Source: Stachybotrys elegans (lineage: Eukaryota; Ascomycota; Sordariomycetes; Hypocreales; Stachybotryaceae). From it: a DNA stretch of 64,000 nt. This document shows positions 35,933 to 45,816 of this stretch, piece after piece. The first letter of the stretch is position 1. Each line of letters begins with the position of its first letter. Under the pieces are notes generated by a model that saw only the letters and a list, made by a program, of their open reading frames with translations, searched no databases and was not told the DNA's origin. The translations under genes were made by a program, and so were the position numbers. The stretch spans positions 1,612,001 to 1,676,000 of the forward strand of contig JAGPNK010000002.1 in the NCBI GenBank assembly GCA_020746835.1, given 5' to 3'.

Positions 35933-38261
35933 CTCATGTCGGGACAGTAGTCTTGTATTTGTTGAATGTAAGTGATCTGTCTTTGGTGTTGTTTTGTGAT
36001 GCTGACGGTGATGCTGTTTTGGTGTTGTAGGCGACCTGTCTTTGGTGTTGCTGGTGTTGCTGGTTTACAAGGCTTGATATTGCACACAAAGTAAAGAGAC
36101 GACGGATGATATCAGACACAGACACAGGGAACACAATGCAGAAGAGAAGGGAACGAAACAAATCTGAAGAGACCCGAAACAAAGGCCACGAGAGACGAGT
36201 GCCTGAGGGCCGTGGTATATATTCCTCCCGGCTGATTTCCCATGCTCCCCTTCTCCCTCGTCTAGCTTCTCTCTCGTCTGGTGCGTCCCCTCCCTCGTGC
36301 ATCCATCCGCCTGCCGACTCCATGCATCGCGACAGCGACAACCAAGCAAAGCGACTGGCTGGTGAGTCACGCCAGCAGACGCAGGGTGTTGCACGCCAGC
36401 GGAGTGGATTGCTGCGTGTCTGTCCCACGCCCCCTTGCTCGCGCGTTTTCCCGAGAGCCCCCCCCATATCTTTCAGAGGAATAGACTTCAAGGCCAGAAA
36501 GAAAGGACTGGCCAGCGCATCTCGTTGGCCAGCGACGTGCAGCGCCGAGCGTGTGCCGGAGTCTCGTAGCGTCCAACGTCGGCAGCCAGTCAACCAGAGA
36601 AACAAGAGAACCCCTGCATGCACCTGTGCGGATCCCCTCTCCACTGACAAGACGGCTTGCATGTGCAATGGATGTTGTTGCTTGTTTGTGGGGAGGCTAA
36701 AGGCGCCGGCTGGTTATCGATAGCGGCATTCCCGCGTCATAGCCTGTGTTTTTTTTTGTCCTTTTTCGCGACTCTACCAGCCACATCTTCATTTTTGGGC
36801 CAATCAGCGCTGCGGCTGGCGACGCGGCCTGCACCCTGCGACGTGATCCCTGCACGTGCATCGACCGTGGACGCGGCTCCTACAGCCAGTCCCGAGGGCT
36901 CCTGCCAGAGTGCAAGCGCGGTCTGGCCAGCGGTGCGTCGCGCACACAATCCAAATTAGGCAATTTTTATAGTATCGCGAGTCTCTCCCCCCCAACAGCA
37001 GCGCAGTTCGCATATTATCCTGCCTGCATGTGTATTTGTGTGTGTGGCTCGACCGCACACCTGCACCTCGTGTTGTTGTCGTTGTTGTCCCCTTCATCAA
37101 CGCTGGGCAGAGAGGATCGTCGAGGAAGTCTTTGCACGGCGCCTAACGACTGGCCTGGATAAAACATGGCATCTCGCGCACGTCGTCGCAGCCATCACCT
37201 CGAGTGTGGCTCCGAGCAACACCTCTGACCTCCAGGCTAGGGCTGATTCGCCCTCGGCGCTCCAACTGCATGGCAGCGCACAGCCATGCCGGCCAATCCC
37301 CGCCGCTCCTCGCGGGCTGGTTGTCGTCGCATGGATCAGACACCCGGCAGAGCCTCTCCCCCCGGTCCGCGACGATCGAAACAAATTCGTTTCTCAACCT
37401 CTCTTGCGCTACAGTGAAACGACAGCAGAAGGACAGGTATATGCACCCCACCATCCCTGGTCGACCTCCCATTGGCGAATGAATGCCTCGTGGCTGCGAG
37501 CACCCTCTCGCACGCATGCCGACGAATCGTCGCTGCAGCTCCAAGGACTGCAGTCGAACCAGGGGTCGGCCATGCATAAAAAAAAAAGAATGGCGGATCA
37601 TGTCCCCACGGGTCCCGCGCAACCAACATGCAGAAAGCGACCGCGCTTCTGCATCCTGTGGCTCGTCGGTAGACGTGTCCCTCCACACTCGAGCAGCGTG
37701 GCATGCTTGGTGAGGCATACTCGACAAGGTCCCATCCGCGATGGGCTGGGGGTGCTTGCTTGTGCTTCCTCTCCCTCCCACATTCCGATTTTTTTTCTTT
37801 CCTCTACACCTCAACTTTGACTCATCCAACACTCCTCAAGGGTATAAAGTAGCCTGTCGCAACGTGTCAAGTCTTTTTGACTCAACCGCCAGGGTTAAGG
37901 GTCCAGTTCGCCAGCGCAGCTGCCGCTAATAGTCACCGCTGTCTTCAAATTCCCTGCCATGCCATGCTTTTCCCATGCTTTTTCGCAAGCGAGGACCCAA
38001 GGATGCGGATGGCAAAGCCCAAGCAATGTGTCTGAGCAAATTTTTTTCTCTATCCATGTTGGCACACCATGAAATTTGACTGGTGGTTGGCTATAGTACA
38101 TGAAGCTCTTGGGTATCAAATTGTAGCATCGTAACCTCGAATGATTCGTCCTCGGCAGCCTCGAGACCGTGGGGTAAACCTGCAGCAGTCATGTCATCAA
38201 GTGCCAGGAGGTGCGCCTCCGCACATATTACCACCACACCTCAGCACACGCGCACAACATC
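35933..38261. other. 2.3 kb intergenic region, no gene seen
   Basis: Upstream of the F-box-like gene and downstream of the zinc-knuckle gene. The leader next to 35933 contains CTGTCTTTGGTGTTG at 35978 and again at 36036 (plus-strand reading), with GGTGTTG repeats. Mono-T tracts occur at 36749 and 37790. No exon could be supported. Confidence 0.45.
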
Positions 38262-40007
38262 CTATTTGCCGCGACCTCTGCCTCTCCCTCTGCCTCGCCC
38301 GCCGCGTCCCCCGCGCTGTCCAAAGCCTCCCCTAGCCTTGCCATTCCCTCTCCCCTGCTGCGACGCGCCACCCTGATCGCCGCGCCACGATTGGCTGCCG
38401 AAGCCTTGCGCTGGTGGTGGGGGGACGTTGCGATAATCCCTCGGCGCCGTGGGCGGCTTCGCTGGCAGCGAGGCAGGTCGCTGGTTCTGTCCTGCTCGAG
38501 GCGGAGGCGGCAGAGAAGGTGGTGGCCCTGGAGGTAAAGGAGGTTGTGCGCCGTTGACTTTTGGAATCTGGAGATTGCTTGCCACGCGAATTTGCCCAAT
38601 CTGTGCGCTCTGTGTGCGCTGCTTGAGAGGCTTAGCCCCGAGGAACTCCACCTCCGAGTCGCTCTCCGAGTAGTGCACATTGTTCGTTCGCGATGCGTGA
38701 CCGCGAATCTTGAGCCCCGAGCCACGCGCCGCGTCTGCTCCCGTCGCAGGCGCGGCCGCCTCCTCGATCGCCACTTGTTGGCAACCTTGATCGAGGTAGC
38801 GCTCGAGATTGCGCATAGACCACGTCGGGTTTCGCGCGCACGGCTGCTTCTGCTCGCAGTCGGTCGAGTAGTGCTGCGAGCTGCCACACTCGGCGCATCC
38901 AGGCCGGAGCAGCTTGACCTGGTTGATAGTCTCCTCGTCTGGATGAAAGGATCGCCAGATCTCCGTGCAGTCATTCTCCAGGTGGTCGGGAGACGCGCAA
39001 AACGCGCAGGCAAGCCCTTCTTCCTTGGTCAACGCGAGCTTCTCAGCGCACGTAGTGGCTGCGTGGCCAAGCTGCCGGCATTTGCTGCACCTCGAGCGTG
39101 TTGGGCATGCAAAGTGCCAGTGCTCCTTGTCGCCACAGAACTTGCATGCTGTGTGCGAGCACTCGGATACAGCATGGCCCTTGCGCCCACAGAGCAAGCA
39201 CATTTCGCTTGGGTCTTGAGCAGATGGAAAGTATTTGCGCTGCTGCTCCAACATCTCTGACGGATCTAGTTTGCTGTCGTTCATCTTGCCGTTGATATGC
39301 GTCTTGGAGGTTTGTCCAGGCCCTTGCGACACTGGTTGCGCTGCACTAGCAGCTGGCGGCTCTGCACTAATCTGTGCGGAAGCCGGCGTGGCAGCTGATT
39401 GCAGGGCCTGCAGTAGAGTAGCCAACTCGCCTTTCTCGCTCATCACCTTGAAGGCCTTCTTGACCGTCTTCTTTCTTGGCTTGGGCAGCCCACTGTGCTG
39501 GTGAATGTAGTGGTTGTATGCATCCTCAACCACACCCAGGGAAAGCTGTCCTTGGGCTGCGTTGTTCATGTAGAACACCTCTACCCAGGACTTTAGTTTC
39601 GGGCCTGGCCCTCCTTTCTTGTTCTCTGTTAGACTGGGGAGATTGTAGGAGCGCCCACCGGCACGGTAGATGGGCGGCTTGTCGGGCATGAATGCCAGGT
39701 GCTTTGGGTCTGTCGTGAATTTATGAGACGCAGCACCGTTTGGTTCTGACTGCTCGCCACTTGAGGGTTCGGTGTGGCTGGGTGTCTCGTTTTCATCAAT
39801 CTCTCCGTCCTCGGAGCTGGAAGAGCCTGTACTACCAGACCTGGAGCGCCGAGTCCTGACTCGCTTCGAGCTGCGTGATCCCTTCTGATCTGTGTCTGAA
39901 CCCGAGGACGCATCTGAATCATTGTGAGGACGCTTCAGCGACACGCTCACCTCATCGTCAGATGAGATGCTGATGACATCCCCAGGAACCTCTCCATCCA
40001 TGGCCAT
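38262..40007 (-). CDS. Five-zinc-knuckle RNA-binding protein (AIR1/AIR2-like)
   Basis: Single exon, 581 residues from MAMDGEVPG; the open frame extends further 5' but contains no earlier ATG. Five CCHC knuckles (C-x2-C-x4-H-x4-C) lie in tandem from about residue 272: CLLCGRKGHAVSEC, CKFCGDKEHWHFAC, CSKCRQLGHAATTC, CAFCASPDHLENDC and CAECGSSQHYSTDC. Five knuckles in a row is the hallmark of Air1/Air2, the RNA-binding subunits of the nuclear TRAMP polyadenylation complex that feeds RNAs to the exosome. The N-terminal half is acidic and Ser-rich (SDDEVSV, SSSSEDGEIDE) with basic nuclear signals. The C-terminus is Pro-rich and ends in an RG-rich tail (RGGRGGRGRGRGRGRGK). It is longer than yeast Air proteins, so the TRAMP role is inferred from the knuckle count. 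Confidence 0.8.
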   Translation of the reverse strand: MAMDGEVPGDVISISSDDEVSVSLKRPHNDSDASSGSDTDQKGSRSSKRVRTRRSRSGSTGSSSSEDGEIDENETPSHTEPSSGEQSEPNGAASHKFTTDPKHLAFMPDKPPIYRAGGRSYNLPSLTENKKGGPGPKLKSWVEVFYMNNAAQGQLSLGVVEDAYNHYIHQHSGLPKPRKKTVKKAFKVMSEKGELATLLQALQSAATPASAQISAEPPAASAAQPVSQGPGQTSKTHINGKMNDSKLDPSEMLEQQRKYFPSAQDPSEMCLLCGRKGHAVSECSHTACKFCGDKEHWHFACPTRSRCSKCRQLGHAATTCAEKLALTKEEGLACAFCASPDHLENDCTEIWRSFHPDEETINQVKLLRPGCAECGSSQHYSTDCEQKQPCARNPTWSMRNLERYLDQGCQQVAIEEAAAPATGADAARGSGLKIRGHASRTNNVHYSESDSEVEFLGAKPLKQRTQSAQIGQIRVASNLQIPKVNGAQPPLPPGPPPSLPPPPRAGQNQRPASLPAKPPTAPRDYRNVPPPPAQGFGSQSWRGDQGGASQQGRGNGKARGGFGQRGGRGGRGRGRGRGRGK

Positions 40008-41520
40008 ATCCGGCCACACTGTCGGCTGGGAGGATGGCTTTTCTTCGAGAACGTCGTGGCAAGAGGGAGATGTTTGAGGATGAAAAAGAAAATTAATGGT
40101 TGAGCTGGGTACTCGGTACTCCGATAAGAAAGAAGGCACTGCCGGTCCTACCCTTCTTGGCCAAGGTGAGCTGACGCCGTTGATCAGTGTATGCTCTCAC
40201 CTTGAACAACTTTTCAGCAAAGTCGTTGACAAATCTATGGATTATCGAATCGAGCCAATCACGGGCAAGCTGTCAGGGAGAAAAATAGAAAATACGGATA
40301 CGCAACAAAGCATGTATTAGCCGAGGATTAGCCTGTCGCAGTGGACCGGCTGCGTCAACAGCAAGCAGTAGGCCCGATATTAACAATTTCGCATTGATAC
40401 CGCGGCCAGGTTCTCTCAGGGGAGGAAAGCCGTGCTGAGACCAGGCAGCCCACGCATTGGGAAAGGTGCCGACAAACGAAACATTGTGCTGCCTCGTTAC
40501 GGATACGTGTTCCGGTGATAATGACAATTACTCGTGTTACGTCTAGGACGGAGAGTTCGGACTTGTGCTGACAGACAAAGTTTATCATGTCAGCCCGGAA
40601 TGGCACGTCAGTCTGCTGTTTGGTTCGATTCTGATAGTACAAAAGATCCAATCAACTGAGGCTCATATCCGAGCCCATGGAAGTAAGTGAATGCAATTGA
40701 GAGGTGGGTAGAGACCCCTGCTGCTCCTTTCGCAGAGGTAGCCGGTACTTGGACACAGTGGTCACATGCTGGGGTACGATCCGAGCGGAGATGAAAGACA
40801 CCTTTGCCCAGTGCGCCCTTAGGCGCAACTGCGTGTTACTCCTAGCAGCCTCTCCGGATCGTCTTCCCTGCATAACGCCGCACGCCCGTACCGTCTACCT
40901 GCCTGGCCTGGCCGGACCCTTTGCAGGTTTGGGCCTGGCCTCCACTGATGTTACAGCACATACCTCCTGCTAAAAATCGACCTTCTGACCCTCCTGGACG
41001 GACTCCGTGTCCTGGAGCTCGAGGCAGGAGACCCCGGCAGGGTTCAAGGGAGTGCCTCGTCATCGACAACCTCCAAAATCTCCCTCTGCTGCCACATCAC
41101 TTTCTTCACGTGTACCACCACCAGGCCGACCGACGGCGACGTTCTCTATCTATCTCAGCCGCCTTCACCACGAACCATTCTTTCTGTATAACTAATTGCT
41201 TTCATTGCTGTTGCGCCCAACCAATCCGCCACAGCCATCGTCGACGCTCTTCCCCGTGACATCACCCCACGCCGATCCAGGAGCTTGTCCTTCTCGGTGC
41301 ATTGTTTGCCTGGTTGTCGTTGGCACAAGCAGACAACGCAAACCAGCTCATATACTCAGGCTCACAGTCGCCCGCCCGCCCATCCACCTCCTTTCCCGGC
41401 GCTGTGCGTCGTGATCCGCAGAACACCGCCAAGCTGTCTTCCCCAATCCTCCTTCCGCGCACCGTCTCCTACGACGCGGGCACCAAACCTCCGCGCCGTG
41501 GAAGCAGCACATATCTCGAG
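40008..41520. other. Divergent intergenic region, with ORMDL leader
   Basis: Between the zinc-knuckle gene and the ORMDL gene. From 41258 to 41520 a frame continuous with the ORMDL start stays open but has no ATG, so it is either leader or part of a longer protein with an unseen upstream exon. Nothing else was recognised. Confidence 0.5.
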
Positions 41521-42173
41521 ATGCCCGACACAGCCGCTGGTGGCCGCCGGAGGAGATCTAGCAGCATCCTCCAGGTCTACCACGAACCCCCCGAGACACT
41601 CGAGCAGATCAGCGATCAGGCTGCTCTGCCTAACCTTAATGCCAACTGGACCAACGCCAAAGGTACGCCCGCACCCAGCCACCCCGGCGGCTGCTGTTTG
41701 TATTTGCTGACGTTGCTGCAGGAGCCTGGACCATTCACATCGTCCTCATCGCTTGCCTCAAAATCTTCTACGACGTGATCCCCGGCGTCTCCCAAGAGAC
41801 ATCATGGACCTTGACCAACATGACGTACATGTTTGGATCCTACCTCATGTTCCACTACGTCCGCGGCATCCCCTTCGAGTTCAACAGCGGTGCTTTTGAT
41901 AACTTGAACATGTGGGAGCAGATCGACAATGGAGCTCAGTACACGCCTACCAAGAAGTTCCTCCTCAGCGTCCCAATTGTTCTATTTTTGCTCAGCACCC
42001 ACTACACCCACTACGACCTAACGTACTTTGTCATCAACTTTATGGCCGTCCTCGCCGTTGTTATTCCAAAGCTACCTTTCGTACGTCCAATCCCCTTCTT
42101 GCATATGCAACGCTAACAATAACAGAGCCACCGCATGCGAGTTGGCATCTTCCAGACCATTCCCGAGGAATAG
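41521..42173 (+). CDS. ORM1: ORMDL family regulator of serine palmitoyltransferase
   Basis: Exons 41521-41662, 41722-42080 and 42126-42173 sum to 549 nt, 182 residues. The N-terminal tail GGRRRRSSSILQVYHEP is the Arg/Ser stretch that is phosphorylated in yeast Orm proteins. The core is typical: LPNLNANWTNAKGAWTIHI, then WTLTNMTYMFGSYLMFHYV, then GIPFEFNSGAFDNLNMWEQI and YTPTKKFLLSVPIVLFLLS, with four hydrophobic membrane segments, and a short tail SHRMRVGIFQTI. ORMDL proteins bind serine palmitoyltransferase in the endoplasmic reticulum and restrain sphingolipid synthesis. MPDTAAGG is the first ATG of the frame and places the Ser cluster at residues 14-16. Confidence 0.92.
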
Positions 42174-42849
42174 GTGCCGGTGAGCGAGCCACCGGAGGCG
42201 TTGGAGGTGGATATTTACCAGTTGGACGGAGACAAAAATGGAAACCCAAAAACAAGTAATAGCAGAAGGAAAACTAAAAGTACCAGGGAAGAAATCAGCG
42301 CGACCAACTGGAGTTGAGAGACTGGCATATATACATCAGCGAGCATTATTCGTTACGGGCCTGGCGAGAAGCTGGTTGTTTCTCAGTGGTAGTTTGACAG
42401 GAATTGGATCGGGGCCCAGCATTGCCTTTACGTTCATTCACATCTCCCCAATCCGTGAAATGGCTGGTTTGTTTTGATGCTGACCGTTCTCACCGTTACA
42501 GCGGACCTACCGAGTTGTTTTCATCGTGATCGAAGCCTTGTTGTCAAACTCTAACCGGTGCAGAGATGGAATTGGTCGATACGAGCTGGGTGGCTGTAAC
42601 AACAATCATTGTTATTGTCACAAGCGCGTCAAAAGATGGAGATGACAACGCCATCGACTGAGGGTCTACGACGACGTTGACATCTGATCGGAGGCAACTC
42701 CTGTCTATAAAGGAATCCATCTTGTCCGTCCAAACGATGTCTTCCCAGGCCACTCGTTTCCTCCCACATTCGCTTCGACCTCTACAGTGTCCATTCTTTC
42801 AACTCTTCCACTCACTCTTTCAACCACTTTCTTCAAGGACCCTACAGCC
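42174..42849. other. Intergenic region, no gene seen
   Basis: 3' flank of ORMDL and promoter of the surface-protein gene; the last 100 bp is CT-rich leader. Confidence 0.55.
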
Positions 42850-43725
42850 ATGCGCTTCAGCATCATCGCCGTGGTCGCCCTCTGCGGCACCAGCGCCTAC
42901 GCGCAGCTCGGCGACTGGAGCCGTCCCGGCCCCGGCACTGATGTGACCGAGGTGGACGTGGTCATCGAGGAGGAGCGTCCGTTCCGCCATACCACTCACC
43001 ACCATCGCCCGACGACTACGCGTCACCACCACCATCCCACGACGACGCACCACCACCGTCCCACGACGACGCACCATCACCCGCACCACCCGCGCCCGCA
43101 CGTCCCCAAGCCCTGCGACCTCTGCAAGCACTGGTCCAACCCGGGCTGCGGCCACTGCAAGCACCTGCACCCCATCGTGCCGCTGCCCTGCCCCTGCATC
43201 AACGACTACGAGAAGCCCTGCCCGTGCAGGCCTCACCCCAAGCCTACTTCTCACTGCAGCGATGGCAACTGCCCCCAGAAGTCGTGCGACAAGTGCGGCA
43301 CCGAGTGGGCTAAGCCGGGATGCTGGCACTGCAAGCCTTTCAAGGATTGCAACGAGCCTTACTGCACCACCATCTACACGGTGCCTGTTGCTACCTCGAG
43401 CGCCTCGCCTCCTCCTCCTCCTCCTCCCCCTCCTCCTCCTCCCCCTCCTCCTCCTCCTCCTCCTCCTCCTCCTCCTCCTCCTCCTCCTCCTCCTCCTCCT
43501 GCTCCTCCGGCTCCTGCTCCGGCACCCCCTGCTCCTCCGGCTCCTGCTCCGGCACCCCCTGCTCCGGCACCCCCTGCTCCTCCGGCTCCTGCTCCGGCAC
43601 CCGCTCCTCCTGGCAACAGCAGCAGCCCTGTGCCTCCCACCGTGCCCATCTCGGAGGGCTCTCAGGTCACCTTCTCCAAGCTGGGCATGGCCATGTTCGC
43701 TATTGGCCTTGTCTGGTTCTTCTAG
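42850..43725 (+). CDS. Secreted His/Cys/Pro-rich protein, probably GPI-anchored
   Basis: Single exon, 291 residues from ATG 42850. The signal peptide is MRFSIIAVVALCGTSAYA with cleavage before QLGD. Next is a His/Thr-rich block (residues 50-85, repeats of TTHHHRPTT) able to bind metal. Two related Cys motifs follow: CDLCKHWSNPGCGHCK and CDKCGTEWAKPGCWHCK (pattern C-x2-C-x3-4-W-x2-PGC-x-HCK). Then come about 33 consecutive prolines encoded by a CCT microsatellite, and an Ala/Pro repeat (PAPAPPAP). The end is GNSSSPVP then a spacer and a hydrophobic tail FSKLGMAMFAIGLVWFF, the form of a GPI signal. The polyproline rod would hold the Cys/His head away from the wall. I recognise no named family. 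Confidence 0.8.
   Translation: MRFSIIAVVALCGTSAYAQLGDWSRPGPGTDVTEVDVVIEEERPFRHTTHHHRPTTTRHHHHPTTTHHHRPTTTHHHPHHPRPHVPKPCDLCKHWSNPGCGHCKHLHPIVPLPCPCINDYEKPCPCRPHPKPTSHCSDGNCPQKSCDKCGTEWAKPGCWHCKPFKDCNEPYCTTIYTVPVATSSASPPPPPPPPPPPPPPPPPPPPPPPPPPPPPPPAPPAPAPAPPAPPAPAPAPPAPAPPAPPAPAPAPAPPGNSSSPVPPTVPISEGSQVTFSKLGMAMFAIGLVWFF
43408..43500 (+). repeat. (CCT)n microsatellite coding polyproline
   Basis: About 31 CCT/CCC triplets in frame inside the surface-protein gene. Its length should vary between isolates, changing only rod length. Confidence 0.9.
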
Positions 43726-44668
43726 ACAGCTTCGCAAGAACAGAGACTTCAGGAGAACGACTGCATACAAGATGGAAGAAAATGGGGTATACGCCGGGCT
43801 GGTGTCTGCTGCAAGGCATCGCTGGACTGGGTAGATGCTATTATGCTTATCTAGAGTAATAATCATAATTCATTTGTTTTGTATACATACATAACTTGTC
43901 TGTTTTCATGTGACGTACTGGCCATGTGCAAACAGTGCCTAACAGTGAGCTTGATCAAGTCAAGTCTCCATTTGTGACATCCGCCAGACGTAGCTGGTAA
44001 CATTATGAGGCTGCAACCCTGCATCATCGCCGCGGTGTAGGCATCGGTCTCGCGGTGGACGATGGTCGCTTTGCTTGGGGGCTACACATCAGAATTCATC
44101 AGCAAACAACTTCCGCTCTGCCCATGCTGGAGAGCTCGCCAGATAAGCCCGCTTGAGGGATCTCATACACATGCACCTACAAGCCTGACCTTATCTTCCA
44201 GATAAGGCTCGAGACTCCCTCAGCGACAGTGGTCGTTAGCATTACCTACCCTTACACTGTGGGATTGCCTCCTCCCTAGCGACTGATTTATTGACGATAA
44301 TGGCAGTTTACACTGGCTAGCATGTATGGTAAAGGTAGAATTTACAATGAACGGAGAAGTGAGGCTACCATACCATTTCTGTTATGATGTCTCAACTGGT
44401 TTGTTCTGTAGTAAATGCCAGGAATCGTGAACGGTTAGCCAGCCAGCTGGCTACAGGTGACAAACAACAAGCGATCATTGCTCGTGCAAAAATTACAAAT
44501 AATGACCTTCTACTCAACCTCTTCCCCTTTCTTCTTTCTTCCTTTTCTTCTCGTTCACAAAAAAAAAAAAAAAAAAACCTCTGCAAACCTGCAAGCACCA
44601 CCAACACGATCACCACCACCAACAACAACATCAACAAACACCACCACCACCATAACCACACCATCACC
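43726..44668. other. Intergenic; leader of island family member 1
   Basis: No gene seen up to about 44500. The last 110 bp before 44669 is a probable leader: an A18 tract around 44560-44577, then CAC/AAC triplets (ACCACCAACAACAACATC). Similar CA-rich leaders precede the other two family members. Confidence 0.55.
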
Positions 44669-45407
44669 ATGGCAGATAACTCTACAAGCCCAGAGTTCGA
44701 GGCCCGGATCCGACTGGCTCGCGCGGGCAGGCGACTGCTCATCTTAGGAAACATCAACTTCCTGGTGATCACCGAGGCCTTCGAAGTCGCGTGCCGGGGG
44801 CGGATGAACAACCCAGAAAACACAACGTTTCACTGGGAGCCAGCAAATGTCCCCGGCCGGCCTCATCGTGGACGAGTCTTCATTGCCTTTGAAGACCGCG
44901 AGGCGCTTGCCACAGCGCTCCCGCGTCTCGAGAACTGGCGTTACCGTGGCCGGCCCATCAGTGCAAAGCGTGCAAGCCAGGTAAGCTTCAATCATGTCCA
45001 CACATCCATCGTGCATTGCATACATACTGATCATACAGGATGCACGTGCCCAGGCGCACAGGCATGGTGCTGGTGCTGGAAATCCTCCTAACAATCAGCC
45101 TGCCGCTCTGCCCGCCGCTCTGCCTGCTGCTCTCCCTGCCGCTCCGCCCGCTGGCCCTCACCCCGCTGTTGAGCATCTTCGTGTGGCCATAAATGCCATT
45201 CTAGATGGGGCTTATCCCAATATGCCGAACCATGAGTTGGTGGCCACAGTAAATGCGATATCGACGGCTGTGTTCACAATGCTGGGCAGAAATGGTCCTG
45301 CTCCCGCTGCCAATGCCCCGGCTGCTGCCCCGGCTGGTCCTGCTCTCGCCGCCGCCGCCGCCGCCAATGCTGCTCCTGCTGTCGCTCATCCTGCTCCATG
45401 GTGGTAA
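44669..45407 (+). CDS. Island family member 1: RRM-like domain plus Ala/Pro tail
   Basis: Exons 44669-44980 and 45039-45407 give 226 residues. I know no named family. Residues 10-103 look like a divergent RNA-recognition motif: a first strand RRLLILGNINF in the RNP2 position, helix ITEAFEVACRGRM, and HRGRVFIAFEDREALATAL in the RNP1 position, closing with YRGRPISAKRAS. Aromatic residues in both RNP positions (F in FIAFED) would allow RNA contact. After the phase-0 intron come an Ala/Pro/Leu repeat (PAALPAALPAALPAAPP), a helical block HLRVAINAILDGAYPNMPNH, and an Ala/Pro tail ending PAPWW. Member 2 is collinear, and its intron is homologous (both contain ATCCATC-R-TGCATT). The shared 3' structures are listed separately. 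An RNA-binding role is inferred from the fold only. Confidence 0.72.
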
Positions 45408-45541
45408 ATCACCCACCTTGACCGCGCATCCTCAGCCTGCCGTCGAAACCATCAGCCAAAGACACATCTATAACCACGATAAGCGAGGACAAGGTCAGCA
45501 GGAAGATATAGATCACGCAGCTTAGGTCAACTCCCCCGCAT

Positions 45542-45598
45542 GTAAGCTAGCCTTCACAGCCTCCCCTACTGTTTGTCTTGACTCAACTCTTACCCAGC
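45542..45598 (+). other. 3' UTR intron of member 1
   Basis: GTAAGC donor, TTGACTC branch-like motif and TACCCAG acceptor about 135 bp after the stop. Members 2 and 3 have a matching CATGTAAG donor and TGACTC motif at the same place, so a conserved intron after the stop is likely. Confidence 0.55.
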
Positions 45599-45630
45599 TC
45601 CATAGTTGAACGCCTCCCCTCCCCCCGTTT

Positions 45631-45813
45631 GGCCTAAAGGCTTTATTCTTCACTGGCCGCAAGGTCTCATGATCTTCTTCCGGGTCTGCTGAAAGCCTCT
45701 TCTTCCTGCGGCCGAAAGGTCTTATCTTCTTCTTCCAGGCTTTTCGGAGCCTATTCTTCCAGGTCTTTAAAGACCTCTTATTCCGGGCATTGAGCCTCTT
45801 ATTCGGGTCTTTG
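45631..45813 (+). ncRNA. Tandem mini-hairpin array in member 1 3' region
   Basis: Small hairpins separated by CTTATTCTTCC-like linkers: 45631-45642 (GGCC-TAAA-GGCT), 45655-45666 (GGCC-GCAA-GGTC), 45710-45721 (GGCC-GAAA-GGTC), 45737-45752 (AGGCTT-TTCG-GAGCCT), 45761-45776 (perfect palindrome AGGTCTTTAAAGACCT), 45785-45797 (GGGC-ATTGA-GCCT), and 45805-45817 (GGGTC-TTT-GGCCC, whose last base touches the next domain). Several loops are GNRA or UUCG tetraloops. Wobbles are G-U on this strand. No reading frame crosses the array. Confidence 0.7.
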
Positions 45814-45816
45814 GCC

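Noticed and set aside
42820..43866. 348-codon minus-strand open frame rich in Arg/Gly
   Set aside because: It is the antisense of the Pro/His-rich surface-protein gene and its CCT microsatellite; no family motifs.
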